A stretch of DNA of 40,768 bases. It comes from a virus. The notes beneath the pieces are model-generated. The model saw only the letters and a list, made by a program, of their open reading frames with translations. It searched no databases and was not told the DNA's origin. The DNA is taken from the IMG/VR virus record IMGVR_UViG_3300025684_000028, positions 1 to 40,768 of that record; one strand, written 5' to 3'. Below, piece by piece: positions 15,072 to 24,260 of the stretch (position 1 is its first letter; each line of letters begins with the position of its first letter). The translations under genes were made by a program, and so were the position numbers.

Positions 15072-18000
15072 ATGGCAACTAATCTTACCACTACCACATT
15101 CTCAACCACGTATAAGGATGACTTCCGAGATAGTGATAACTATCATAGAGTTCTCTTTAACGCTGGTAAAGCACTGCAAGCCCGTGAGCTTACGCAGATG
15201 CAAACAATCATTCAAAGAGAAATTGAAAGATTTGGATCAAATATTTTTAGAGAAGGTGGTATTGTTCAACCTGGTGGAGTTGCAATAGTTGAATATGAGT
15301 ATGTTAAATTAGCGTCTGGTCAATTGCCGGCAAATACTGCTACTATTCTAAATAAAGTATTTACAGTAGCAGCACCAAATCCTGCTTTACAAGTAAAAAT
15401 TGTACAAGTAATTGCAGCATCTGGATCAGATCCAGATACTTTAGTTATTGAATATCAATCAACTTCTGCTGGCACATCAGGATCTCAGCCTGTGCGAGTT
15501 ATTAACGGCGTAACTCTTGAAAATAGCGTTCTAGGACCAAGCTATGATATGGTAGTAGCATCATCTGCTGCGTCCGGCCGTGGAATGAAATTTGAAGTTG
15601 CTCAGGGTGTATTCTTTGCGCAAGGACATTTTGTATTCTGTGAAAAGCAAGAAATTATTCTTTCTAAGTATGGTGTAACACCAACAAACGACATTGGTTT
15701 TAGAATTATTCAAGATGTTGTTACTGTATCTGATACTAACGATCTTTATGATAATCAGGGCGCTGCTCCAAACTTAGCTGCTCCAGGCGCAGACAGATAT
15801 AGAATTCGTCTAGTACTTACCACAAGAGATCAAATTGCTTCTGGCCAGAACTTTGTATTTCTTACAAGAGTAACAGATGGCCAGATCTCAGATACTACAA
15901 CAGCTAATAATTCTTATAATGTTCTAAATGATGTATTAGCTCTTAGAACAAAAGAAGAGTCCGGTGATTATATTGTAAAGCCATTTAATGCTAAATTTAA
16001 TGATTTAAACGATTCAAATCTTGAATTAGAAGTTACTGATGGTATTGTCTATATCGATGGTTATCGATTAGAAATGAAAAACAAAAAGATTGTAGTACCA
16101 AAAGCTCAACAAACAGTTACACTAGAAAATCAAGCTGTAGTTATTCAATATGGTAACTATGTTATTGGTTCGGGCGGGGCTGGCTTACCAAATATTAATA
16201 CACTCCAAAGACAAAATATTAGATCTGTCACAGGTCATGGTGGATCTACAATTGGTACTTGTAGAGTAAGAGCTATTGAAGAAGATGGTGCTAATTGGAG
16301 ATACTATCTTTTTGAAATCAATATGAATGCTGGCCAATCTTTTGCTGCTGCAAAGTCTATTGGGTTAGGTTCTTCAGATTATTTTAATATTGTTTTAGAT
16401 GATGGTGCTGCTCAGTTAAAGAACACTGCACAAAATGATCTATTATTTCCATTACCAAAAGTAAGACCTACACAAACAGGAGTTGCTTTTGATGATATAT
16501 CAATACAAGAAAGATATACAGTAACAACAGATGGATCTGGTAATTCTACAACATCAACATCTGTAACTTCTGGTACATTTGAAAATACTGGCCAATGGAT
16601 TGTTGCTCCAACCGATGGAGCAATTGAGTCTCCTACAATTACACTTGATGGCACTCAAACATCATTTACTATTTCTGGAGCAACTCCGAGTAAAACATTA
16701 GAAATTATTGCAAAAGTTAAAAGGTCTTCTCCTACTGCTAGATCTAAAACTTTAACTGATGCAACTAAAACTATCTCTTGGCCAGCTGATGCTAAAACAG
16801 ATGCTGCAGGTCAACAATATATTGATCTAGACAAAACTGATATTTTCTCGGTAAGTGCTGTTAAAATTAATGATTCAGATGGAGCTGCAATTACATCTAA
16901 TTGGACTTTAGATAATGGACAAAGAGATAACTATTATGGTATTGGTAGACTTATTCTAAAAGGTGGATTAAGTGCGCCAACTTCAAATATCTTTATTCGA
17001 TTCAAACATTTTACCCATGGAAATGGTAATTTCTTTGATATTACTTCTTATAACGCAGCTCAGGTTGCTTATGGAGATGTGCCAGCATATCGCCAAAATG
17101 ATGGTACAACAATCGAATTAAGAGATGTTGTAGACTTTAGACCAGTTGCAACTAGAGCTACTGGTGGTATTGGTCTAGGATATGATTCAGATGGTGTTGG
17201 TGGAACTGGTATTATTAACTTATTACCAACAAACACTGATACATTCACTGGTGATATTATTTACTACATGCCACGTAGAGACAAATTGATCGCAATTGCT
17301 GGACCAGTAAGAGGAAAAGCAATTCAGGCTGGGTCAATTCAAGTAATTACTGGTACTTCAGATCTAAATCCACAATATCCAGATGTTTCTACTTCATCTA
17401 TGGCATTGATGAATATTGATTTAAATCCATACACATTAGATGAATCAGATTTATCAACAAGTATGATTCCAAACAAGCGATTCACGATGGCTGATATCGC
17501 TGAACTAGAACAACGAATTGATAAACTTCAAGAGTTAACAACATTAAGTCTTCTTGAGCTAAGTACTTCTTCATTAGGAGTATTTGACTCAGCCGGTAAC
17601 GCTAGAACAAAAGCTGGATTCTTAGTAGATAATTTCTATGATTATGCTTTTTCTGCTACTGATCGTGCTGAATATAGAGCATCTATTGATGATCTAGAAG
17701 GAACTATTACTGCTGAACAAGATGTTCATAACGTTAGATTGGTTTATAATTCAGGTGCGGGCGATACCACGACATCTTTAGTTGGTGACTTAGCTATATT
17801 ACCTATTGCTTCTCATCAAACTCTTGTAAATCAACAATTAGCAACTGAAACAATGAACGTGAATCCATTTGCTGTAATTACACATAATGGCCAATTAAGA
17901 ATTTCACCAGCATCTGATGAGTGGGTTGAAACCCAATACGCTCCAGATGCTATTGTTAATGCGACAGAAACTAGAAGTGGTGGCACTACAAGAGTACAGA

Positions 18001-20192
18001 ATTCATTAGCAGCATGGAGAAATTCGTGGATTGGTAGACCACGTGGTAACCAAGTAACAATTAGAGGTCGTGTAACAAATCGACGCGAAATTATTGCTGA
18101 TAGAGTTATTGATGTTCAAGTTATTCCATTCATGCGGTCTAGAAAAATTTCATTTAAAGCTGAAGGTTTAAGACCTGAAACTCAACATTTCTTATTCTTT
18201 AACGGTGTTGTATTAGCTGATTACGTAAGAGATGAAACATTTGAAAGATTTTCTCAAAGATCTGATGATGTGGGTAATACTTATACCAATAGAACTAGTC
18301 ATCCTGATGGAGCATCTACTATTATTTCAGATGCTACTGGTACTATTACAGGATCGTTTATCATTCCAAGCAACAGCGCGCTTAAGTTTAGAACTGGCAC
18401 AAAAATTGTTAAATTACTAGATATTTCAGTTGATGATGATAATGCAGCATTATCTAAAGCGACGGCTGGATTTACATCTTCAGGTGTTCTAGAAACTAGA
18501 CAAAGAACAATTAGATCTACTCGTGTTGAAGAAAGAATTACTCTTATTCAAGAGCCACAAGATGATGGTGGTGGTGGCGGAGGTGGCGGCGGCGAAGGCG
18601 GTGGCGACGCAGGTGATCCATTAGCGCAAACATTCTTTATTAATGCAAAAGAAAATCCAAATGGTGTATTCATTACTAAAGTTGATGCGTATTTTGCAAG
18701 TAAAGATGCTAACATTCCAGTGCGATGTGAATTAAGAGGTGTTGAAAACGGTATTCCAAATTCTGCTCCAATTGCTGGTGCATATGTATATCTACCACCT
18801 GCCAGCGTAAATATTCCAGCAGACACTGAGAATATGGCATCGGTACAAGCAAGCCCAACAACTTTTGAGTTTGAAGAGCCAATTTACTTACTTCCAGATC
18901 GTGAATATGCTGTTGTTCTAAAAGCAGAAACTATTGGATATACATCTTATGTTGCTGAAACATATGCCTTTATTCTGGGATCAACAGAAGCTCGTGTAAG
19001 TAGACAACCAACATTAGGGTCTTTGTTTACTTCTCAAAATGGATTTACTTGGACTCCAGATCAACAACGAGATCTTATGTTTAAGTTATATAGAGCTGAA
19101 TTTTCTCCTAGTGCGAGTGCTATTTTAGAAAATGCTTCTGCTCCAACCCATTTGATTAGAGGTAATCCAATTTCAACTACAGCTGGAGATGCTACAGTAA
19201 GAGTATACCATAGAGGCCATGGTCTAATTAAAAATGATTATGTGCGGCTTGTTAACTTAGATTCAGATCAAAGCTTTGGTGGAATTAAAGGATATGATTT
19301 AACTGGATCTCGTCAAGTAACTGCGGTTGATTACAGTGGATATACTTTTGAAGCAGACTCAACTGCTAGTGATACTATTATAACTGGCGGCAATGGAATT
19401 ATTGCAAGTCAAAACTATATGTTTGACGTCTATGTTCCTAATATTCAAACATTGATACCAACAGAAACTAATATTAGTGGATCAATTAAATTAACTGAGG
19501 GTGGATCATACGCTGCTAATAGAAACACAGCAATTGGTTATAGTAGAGCTAAAGCTGCATCGTATAGCAATATTACATTAAATGAATTTAACTTTAATAC
19601 AAGTCCAAAGTGTATTTTTAGCGATTCAAATGAAGCAATATCTCCATTAAGTGGTGCTAAGTCAGTAACAATGAAGTTGAATCTTTCAACTAATGATACA
19701 AAAGTATCACCAGTTATTGATCTTCAGAGAGCATCAATGACGATGTTTGAAAATATTATTGACAAGCAAGATTCTGCTGCAACCAATGGATTTAATGTTC
19801 CAATTAGTTTTGTAAATGAGACACACCCAAGTGAAGGATCACATGCAGCTAAACATGTTACTGTTCCAGTAACTTTGGCAGAACAAGCTGTAGGATTAAA
19901 AATCTTATTTGCTGCGCATAGACCATTGACTGGTGGATTTAGAGTTTATTATAAGACTGGTACCGGCGATGATAATTTTGATGAAGTTAATTGGATTGAA
20001 TTGAACGAAGTATCAAATAATCCTGCTGATGAAAATCCAACAATATATAGAGAATATGAGTATTTAGCTGGTGGTCAAGTTGGTAACTTAAATGCATTTT
20101 CAAAATTCCAATTGAAAATTGTAATGACATCAACCAACTCATCGAAGATTCCAGTAATTAAAGATTTAAGAGCAATTGCATTAGTAACGTGA
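15072..20192 (+). CDS. Giant DUF4815-type baseplate/fibre structural protein
   Basis: A 1706-aa virion protein. The N-terminus YKDDFRDSDNYHRVLFNAGK, then LQARELTQMQTIIQREIERF and NIFREGGIVQPGG, is the DUF4815 signature. A long beta-rich body follows. A Gly-rich hinge lies near residues 1166-1180 after EPQDD. The region beyond it (DPLAQTFFINA, GVFITKVDAYFASKD) is a jelly-roll-like domain found in marine phage baseplate proteins, and the tail is further beta sandwich. It follows gp8 in the T4 gp9-gp12 region, so it probably replaces the proximal fibre-attachment proteins, but no T4 counterpart is visible. Start ATG follows the gp8 stop by 3 nt. Confidence 0.72.
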   Translation: MATNLTTTTFSTTYKDDFRDSDNYHRVLFNAGKALQARELTQMQTIIQREIERFGSNIFREGGIVQPGGVAIVEYEYVKLASGQLPANTATILNKVFTVAAPNPALQVKIVQVIAASGSDPDTLVIEYQSTSAGTSGSQPVRVINGVTLENSVLGPSYDMVVASSAASGRGMKFEVAQGVFFAQGHFVFCEKQEIILSKYGVTPTNDIGFRIIQDVVTVSDTNDLYDNQGAAPNLAAPGADRYRIRLVLTTRDQIASGQNFVFLTRVTDGQISDTTTANNSYNVLNDVLALRTKEESGDYIVKPFNAKFNDLNDSNLELEVTDGIVYIDGYRLEMKNKKIVVPKAQQTVTLENQAVVIQYGNYVIGSGGAGLPNINTLQRQNIRSVTGHGGSTIGTCRVRAIEEDGANWRYYLFEINMNAGQSFAAAKSIGLGSSDYFNIVLDDGAAQLKNTAQNDLLFPLPKVRPTQTGVAFDDISIQERYTVTTDGSGNSTTSTSVTSGTFENTGQWIVAPTDGAIESPTITLDGTQTSFTISGATPSKTLEIIAKVKRSSPTARSKTLTDATKTISWPADAKTDAAGQQYIDLDKTDIFSVSAVKINDSDGAAITSNWTLDNGQRDNYYGIGRLILKGGLSAPTSNIFIRFKHFTHGNGNFFDITSYNAAQVAYGDVPAYRQNDGTTIELRDVVDFRPVATRATGGIGLGYDSDGVGGTGIINLLPTNTDTFTGDIIYYMPRRDKLIAIAGPVRGKAIQAGSIQVITGTSDLNPQYPDVSTSSMALMNIDLNPYTLDESDLSTSMIPNKRFTMADIAELEQRIDKLQELTTLSLLELSTSSLGVFDSAGNARTKAGFLVDNFYDYAFSATDRAEYRASIDDLEGTITAEQDVHNVRLVYNSGAGDTTTSLVGDLAILPIASHQTLVNQQLATETMNVNPFAVITHNGQLRISPASDEWVETQYAPDAIVNATETRSGGTTRVQNSLAAWRNSWIGRPRGNQVTIRGRVTNRREIIADRVIDVQVIPFMRSRKISFKAEGLRPETQHFLFFNGVVLADYVRDETFERFSQRSDDVGNTYTNRTSHPDGASTIISDATGTITGSFIIPSNSALKFRTGTKIVKLLDISVDDDNAALSKATAGFTSSGVLETRQRTIRSTRVEERITLIQEPQDDGGGGGGGGGEGGGDAGDPLAQTFFINAKENPNGVFITKVDAYFASKDANIPVRCELRGVENGIPNSAPIAGAYVYLPPASVNIPADTENMASVQASPTTFEFEEPIYLLPDREYAVVLKAETIGYTSYVAETYAFILGSTEARVSRQPTLGSLFTSQNGFTWTPDQQRDLMFKLYRAEFSPSASAILENASAPTHLIRGNPISTTAGDATVRVYHRGHGLIKNDYVRLVNLDSDQSFGGIKGYDLTGSRQVTAVDYSGYTFEADSTASDTIITGGNGIIASQNYMFDVYVPNIQTLIPTETNISGSIKLTEGGSYAANRNTAIGYSRAKAASYSNITLNEFNFNTSPKCIFSDSNEAISPLSGAKSVTMKLNLSTNDTKVSPVIDLQRASMTMFENIIDKQDSAATNGFNVPISFVNETHPSEGSHAAKHVTVPVTLAEQAVGLKILFAAHRPLTGGFRVYYKTGTGDDNFDEVNWIELNEVSNNPADENPTIYREYEYLAGGQVGNLNAFSKFQLKIVMTSTNSSKIPVIKDLRAIALVT

Positions 20193-20416
20193 TGAAAAAA
20201 TATATTCAAGTTGAAGGGCATCCAAATTTAGTTAGAGATATTAACAGTGGAGCTATTATAAATACTAATAGTAAAGAGATTGCTCAAGCTAGAAGAACTA
20301 AAAAAGCTTGGAAAGCGCAACAAGAAGAAATGTTACAGCTTAGACAAGATGTAACTATTATGAAAGAAGCGTTAGCTAAGCTACTAGAGGATAAAAATGG
20401 CAGTAACAACAATTAA
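20192..20416 (+). CDS. Small conserved coiled-coil protein
   Basis: A 74-aa protein. The ATG at 20192 overlaps the preceding TGA (TGATG), and a GTG one codon earlier is less likely. The N-terminus KKYIQVEGHPNLVRDINSGAI recurs in small proteins next to fibre genes in marine T4-like phages. Residues about 35-68 form a charged heptad helix (QEEMLQLRQDVTIMKEALAK). Function unknown; virion-associated or a trimerisation factor is plausible. Its end overlaps the next gene by 20 nt. Confidence 0.6.
   Translation: MKKYIQVEGHPNLVRDINSGAIINTNSKEIAQARRTKKAWKAQQEEMLQLRQDVTIMKEALAKLLEDKNGSNNN
20257..20264 (+). promoter_or_regulatory. Possible internal late promoter TATAAATA
   Basis: Exact box inside the 74-aa gene, about 130 nt before the next fibre-like gene. 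In AT-rich coding sequence this could be chance. Confidence 0.25.
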
Positions 20417-20858
20417 TCTTTCAGATCCAGTATCTACTTGGGTTTCAAAGACAAATATTATTGCAACTAACGTTGGTGATTTGTCGTTAATGTCTATTGG
20501 CGGCTCAAGTATTGTAGTCGCAGTTAATCGTCTAGATTCTAATATAGGCACAATAAGTAATTTAACTACTGTTGATAAATCAGATCTTGTAAATGCAATT
20601 AACGAAACATATGATTTAGCTGTACGTGGTAATGAAGCACTAAATGACTCTGACGAAATTATTGGGTTGTTTTCATCTTCAACTACTATTAGCTTAGATT
20701 CTGCGAGTGGACAATTTGGTGTTATAAATAATAGTATAACCTTTGATCAGCTTGCATCTAATACTATTCAATCAAGTAATTTGAGTAGTACAACTACTCT
20801 TCAAATTAAAAACGCTGCAGGTTCTGTAGTAAAAACAATGTATAGTCCAGGGAATTAA
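20397..20858 (+). CDS. Short fibre-like structural protein
   Basis: A 153-aa protein. The repeat-like region NVGDLSLMSIGGSSIVVAVN and DKSDLVNAINETYDLAVRG resembles fibre-shaft modules. The rest is Ser/Thr/Asn-rich and beta-prone. It overlaps the preceding gene by 20 nt and is separated from the next by only a few bases. It is probably part of the fibre network attached to the DUF4815 protein. Confidence 0.55.
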   Translation: MAVTTINLSDPVSTWVSKTNIIATNVGDLSLMSIGGSSIVVAVNRLDSNIGTISNLTTVDKSDLVNAINETYDLAVRGNEALNDSDEIIGLFSSSTTISLDSASGQFGVINNSITFDQLASNTIQSSNLSSTTTLQIKNAAGSVVKTMYSPGN

Positions 20859-20861
20859 AAA

Positions 20862-21800
20862 ATGGCAGGTCCACTTAAATTAACAGGCGATAATAACTTA
20901 CAAGAAATGACTTCTGCTGAGCAGGATTATATTGAACACGTTATTCTTGCTAATTTTGCTTCTTCTGACGTCGGTGTCGGCACAGTATCAGTAAATCCAG
21001 GTTCAACCGCAGGTTTAACGGCTATTGGAACATTTACTGACACCATTCATCCTAATGCCGTCGGTGCTCATCCAGTAGGTACAAGTTATAACTCAACAGT
21101 TTATACTTTTTATCAAGATAGACAGACTGCATCTGAATCACTTACTCGTCCTCTTGAATGGGATGGTACTGATGTTATTGAGCAAAATGATACTAAATTA
21201 AATTCTGGTGTTATTGATGCCACTCAAGACAATTTTGCGGCTGAGGGTTTAGGTTCTTATGCATTGGGTCCATCTTCTCCTGCCGGCGGTACTTGGGTAT
21301 CAAAGGGAACTATTAATAATACAGTAAATGGTGGCTCTACAAATAGTACATATCTTTGGAGAAAAACCGCTGCAGCTTCAGTACCAACAACTGTCCGTCC
21401 TATGAGATGGGATGGTGTTAATTCTATTCAAGAAATGACTGATGCTCAAATTCAAACATTAACTGCACGTTTTAGAAATCAAATGAAAGCTGGTATTGGA
21501 CAAGTCCAAATTTCAACTTCCTCACCATCCGGTGGTACTTGGGTTACTCGTGGATCAGCTTTTTCTGATACACGTAGACAACTTGCAAACCAAAACTATT
21601 CCAATACGTTCTCTAGAAATTTTGGTCGTAACTTTACTGGATATTTCATTAGATATTATTCTGGCCGAAATTATGGCTCGTATGCACGTAACTTTACCGG
21701 CTACTATACTGGATACTACACAGGTTACTTTACTGGTCTAACTGTACAGTCTGGAACTGAAACTAATGAAACTAAGTCATTGTGGGTTAAAACTGCGTAA
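20862..21800 (+). CDS. Fibre/tip protein with aromatic Asn-Gly repeats
   Basis: A 312-aa protein. Two internal repeats carry SPAGGTWVSKG and SPSGGTWVTRG, each preceded by an RPxxWDG block (RPLEWDGTDVIEQ and RPMRWDGVNSIQEMT), so the body is a tandem of related domains. Residues about 242-292 form an aromatic repeat with NFGRNFTGYF, RNFTGYYTGYYTGYFTG and similar units, so Tyr/Phe alternates with Gly/Thr/Asn. This pattern recurs in marine phage fibre proteins, probably as an aromatic beta-structured shaft or receptor-binding surface. The last residues SLWVKTA echo the domain ends. It follows the short fibre gene by 3 nt. Confidence 0.65.
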   Translation: MAGPLKLTGDNNLQEMTSAEQDYIEHVILANFASSDVGVGTVSVNPGSTAGLTAIGTFTDTIHPNAVGAHPVGTSYNSTVYTFYQDRQTASESLTRPLEWDGTDVIEQNDTKLNSGVIDATQDNFAAEGLGSYALGPSSPAGGTWVSKGTINNTVNGGSTNSTYLWRKTAAASVPTTVRPMRWDGVNSIQEMTDAQIQTLTARFRNQMKAGIGQVQISTSSPSGGTWVTRGSAFSDTRRQLANQNYSNTFSRNFGRNFTGYFIRYYSGRNYGSYARNFTGYYTGYYTGYFTGLTVQSGTETNETKSLWVKTA

Positions 21801-21852
21801 TATATAATATTATCTAAATCATTACTAAAGAATATAAAGGTTGAATTGAAAA

Positions 21853-22344
21853 ATGAAAGTTTCTGAACTAGAAATTCTACGTGCACCAGAAGAAGTTGCA
21901 GTAGTACGAAAAAGAAAAATCTTAGATCCTTATTTTTGTAATAATGCTGAAACTCAAGTTGGGTGTCAATTTGAGTTTGAGGATGGTAGTATCTTTAATG
22001 CTACTGTTTCTGATACAGCCGAAGGTAATCCCGACTGGGCTGAAATCTTTGAACTATTTACAAAAGAAGAAATCCAAAATAATACGAAAATGATGCTTGA
22101 AAAAAATCAAGCTGAGCGCGATGAAGCGCATCGTATGGATATGGAAAATGCTGAAAAGATGAAAGCCGATATTTTGTTCCAGGCTAAACTTGAAGCATTC
22201 GAAGTTGAAGAAATTAAGAATTCCGATAATCGTGAACTTAAGTCAAAGATTAGAAAATCAAAGAATTTGACTGAATTGCAAGCATATGCTGTATTATTAA
22301 TTATGAAGGAATTTGATAAAAGTGAACAGCCCATATCCGAATAA
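21853..22344 (+). CDS. Hypothetical protein with coiled coil near fibre genes
   Basis: A 163-aa acidic protein. An N-terminal beta-type region (CQFEFEDGSIFNATVSD) is followed by a long charged helix, residues about 70-125, rich in Glu, Lys, Met and Ala, and a C-terminal amphipathic helix. It follows the aromatic-repeat fibre gene after 52 nt containing a near-late-promoter AATATAAAGG. The size, position and helical content fit a fibre assembly chaperone, but I do not recognise the family. Confidence 0.5.
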   Translation: MKVSELEILRAPEEVAVVRKRKILDPYFCNNAETQVGCQFEFEDGSIFNATVSDTAEGNPDWAEIFELFTKEEIQNNTKMMLEKNQAERDEAHRMDMENAEKMKADILFQAKLEAFEVEEIKNSDNRELKSKIRKSKNLTELQAYAVLLIMKEFDKSEQPISE

Positions 22345-23053
22345 CGGATTCTTATACGTTGCTAGTTTAAATCATGCATATATTATTAGTGCTAGATACT
22401 CAGCAATTAGTTTAAAAGATAATTATCCAGAAGCTCACTGTACTCTTTTTACTCACGAAGAATGGGTAGAAGAAAGTGACTATAAAATTTTTGACTCAAT
22501 TATTACTCATGATGCAGAGCAAGTTGTACCACACAACAAGCGTGCTAAGATGTGGGCATGCGCTCGATCGCCATATAGATTAACTTGTTATGTTGATGCT
22601 GATTGCGAAATCGTGCATGAAGACGTGAAGGATATTTTTAATTGTCATGATTCAGAAAACAATATTACCATTACTAAAGCAAGACCATATTCAGCATCTA
22701 TTGATCCAAAATGGCCAGGTGGCGAACTCACAGATCATTGCGGATTGTATATTTTTGACGACGAGCCTTGTACTAGAACTTTTATGCAAAAGTGGTTTGA
22801 TTACTACTTAATGCAGCAAGAGCATAAGCTCGATGTTCCTCATGAAGATTTTAGACCTTTTGACATGTATACATATTGGTATCTGATGAACGAAACTGAA
22901 TATGCTATTAAACGTGGATATTTTCCACATCCTGATGCAAGATGGCAGTTTATCTTTAATTATGATCAATCTGAGTTGGATGGGCAAGAAATAGTAATTA
23001 CCCACCGGCCTATTCCTAGGGACATGCAATTATATGGAACAGGTATTAATTAA
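22322..23053 (+). CDS. Putative glycosyltransferase (GT-A, DxD motif)
   Basis: A protein of about 243 aa. The GTG at 22322 is chosen because AAGGA at 22306-22310 has workable spacing, while the TTG at 22313 is only 2 nt from it. Residues FLYVASLNHAYIISARYSA and EAHCTLFTHEEW begin a nucleotide-sugar transferase fold, and YVDADCEIVHED (DAD at about 92-94) is the metal/nucleotide-sugar motif. The C-terminal part with YFPHPDARWQF and VITHRP is helical with acceptor-type loops. It overlaps the previous gene by 23 nt and the next by 20 nt. Donor and acceptor are unknown. The position next to fibre genes suggests fibre or surface glycan work. Confidence 0.6.
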   Translation: MNSPYPNNGFLYVASLNHAYIISARYSAISLKDNYPEAHCTLFTHEEWVEESDYKIFDSIITHDAEQVVPHNKRAKMWACARSPYRLTCYVDADCEIVHEDVKDIFNCHDSENNITITKARPYSASIDPKWPGGELTDHCGLYIFDDEPCTRTFMQKWFDYYLMQQEHKLDVPHEDFRPFDMYTYWYLMNETEYAIKRGYFPHPDARWQFIFNYDQSELDGQEIVITHRPIPRDMQLYGTGIN

Positions 23054-23645
23054 AAATCCCGATCTTATTGAAGTTTTAGATCGGTATAAAAATCTAGTTA
23101 TTCCAGAAAAAGATAATATTAAACTGGGCGGTGAGCCTGATAAAGATGACTATTATACATCTAAAGAATTCTTAGATGTTATGATCGATATGGGTGATGA
23201 CCATATTGGATTTCCATTACATACTTATGGTAATGATTTAATAGATAGAAATATATCACCAATTTATAATGAATGTTGGGATATTAGACAAGAGCTTGGA
23301 GAAGTGCTTGTTTCTCCAATGTGTGCAGTGATGATGTATTACCCTAGTGGTGGATTTATGAGCTGGCATAATAATTGGAACTGTGCAGGGTATAATATTT
23401 TATTATCTTGGTCTGAAACTGGTAACGGTTTCTTTAGTTATAAAGATCCAAAAACTGGTAATATTGTAAAGATTTTAGATTCACCTGGTTGGACCGCTAA
23501 GGTTGGATACTTTGGTAGTAGAGATGAACCGGAATCAATTTTTTGGCATTGCGCAAGATCATATGAACCAAGACTTACTTTAGGATATGTTGTTCCTGAT
23601 GAAAATATGTGGAATATGATGATTGATGATATTGCGTCAGAGTAA
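23034..23645 (+). CDS. 2OG-Fe(II) oxygenase-like protein
   Basis: A 203-aa protein with a probable double-stranded beta-helix: VMMYYPSGGFMSWHNNWNC (about 99-117), GYNILLSWSETGNGFF, GWTAKVGYFG, FWHCARSYEPRLTLGY (170-185). This arrangement (H112, distal H172, R180) matches 2-oxoglutarate/Fe(II) hydroxylases found in marine T4-like phages. The first motif reads HNN, so the usual HxD/E acid seems replaced by Asn at 114. It may be inactive, use a different ligand, or be a divergent cupin. It overlaps the glycosyltransferase gene by 20 nt and ends 9 nt inside the convergent minus-strand operon. Confidence 0.5.
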   Translation: MEQVLIKNPDLIEVLDRYKNLVIPEKDNIKLGGEPDKDDYYTSKEFLDVMIDMGDDHIGFPLHTYGNDLIDRNISPIYNECWDIRQELGEVLVSPMCAVMMYYPSGGFMSWHNNWNCAGYNILLSWSETGNGFFSYKDPKTGNIVKILDSPGWTAKVGYFGSRDEPESIFWHCARSYEPRLTLGYVVPDENMWNMMIDDIASE

Positions 23646-24260
23646 ATCTTTTTTTGGTCCATTAAATAAACAAACTAATCCATTATCAATCCAATAAGGA
23701 TCTGGTGATGGATTATACCAATCTTTTTTATTTCTGCCAAACCCCCTAGAATAAATTAAATCTTCATCCCACACATCATATGAGAATCCTTCATGATAAA
23801 TGAAGTGATCTATACCAAAATATTTTCTCATGTATGTGTCTGGTGTAATAACAAATCTATCATAGATTTCTTTATTTTCATCGCCATGCCATAACATTAC
23901 CGATGAATTAATATTATGGTCCCAGCTTTCTAATTCATCTAATGGCTTCCAATAACATTTAACTAAAGTAAATAATTGCTTATCAAGTAAAGCTGTTAAA
24001 TCATTTTGGATAATTAAATCTAAATCAAAATATAATGTTTTACCTAAATCTAAATTAAATAAAGATAACTTATTCCAAACACCTTCGTATAGTGTTTCGA
24101 TTGGAATAATATTAATTTGTGGATCTATTCCGGCTGGATCGTCTGTGTAACAATAGAATGTAAAGTCTATTGGTAAATATTTTCTTACCATATTATATAA
24201 ATTATTAACATCGAATGAATTATATTTTAATCCAGACTTTACACAGATTACGCTGATCAC
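23637..24260 (-). CDS. Putative glycosyltransferase (GT8-like)
   Basis: A 207-aa protein. MISVICVKSG and FTFYCYTDDP start a GT-A fold, KLSLFNL is typical, and LYFDLDLIIQNDL holds the DxD (D79, D81). DHNINSSVMLWHGD is a likely acceptor-loop motif. The sequence resembles short GT8-like or stand-alone phage glycosyltransferases. It is the last gene of the ten-gene minus operon and overlaps the preceding radical SAM gene by ATGA. Substrates are unknown. Confidence 0.6.
   Translation of the reverse strand: MISVICVKSGLKYNSFDVNNLYNMVRKYLPIDFTFYCYTDDPAGIDPQINIIPIETLYEGVWNKLSLFNLDLGKTLYFDLDLIIQNDLTALLDKQLFTLVKCYWKPLDELESWDHNINSSVMLWHGDENKEIYDRFVITPDTYMRKYFGIDHFIYHEGFSYDVWDEDLIYSRGFGRNKKDWYNPSPDPYWIDNGLVCLFNGPKKDLL

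Noticed and set aside
18548-18826. Minus-strand frame encoding a long proline run
   Set aside because: It is the antisense of the glycine hinge of the DUF4815 protein. The + frame is long, conserved and in an operon.
23640-23660. T-run after the oxygenase-like gene as a terminator
   Set aside because: CTTTTTTT is present but no convincing stem precedes it, and the region is inside the convergent minus-strand gene.
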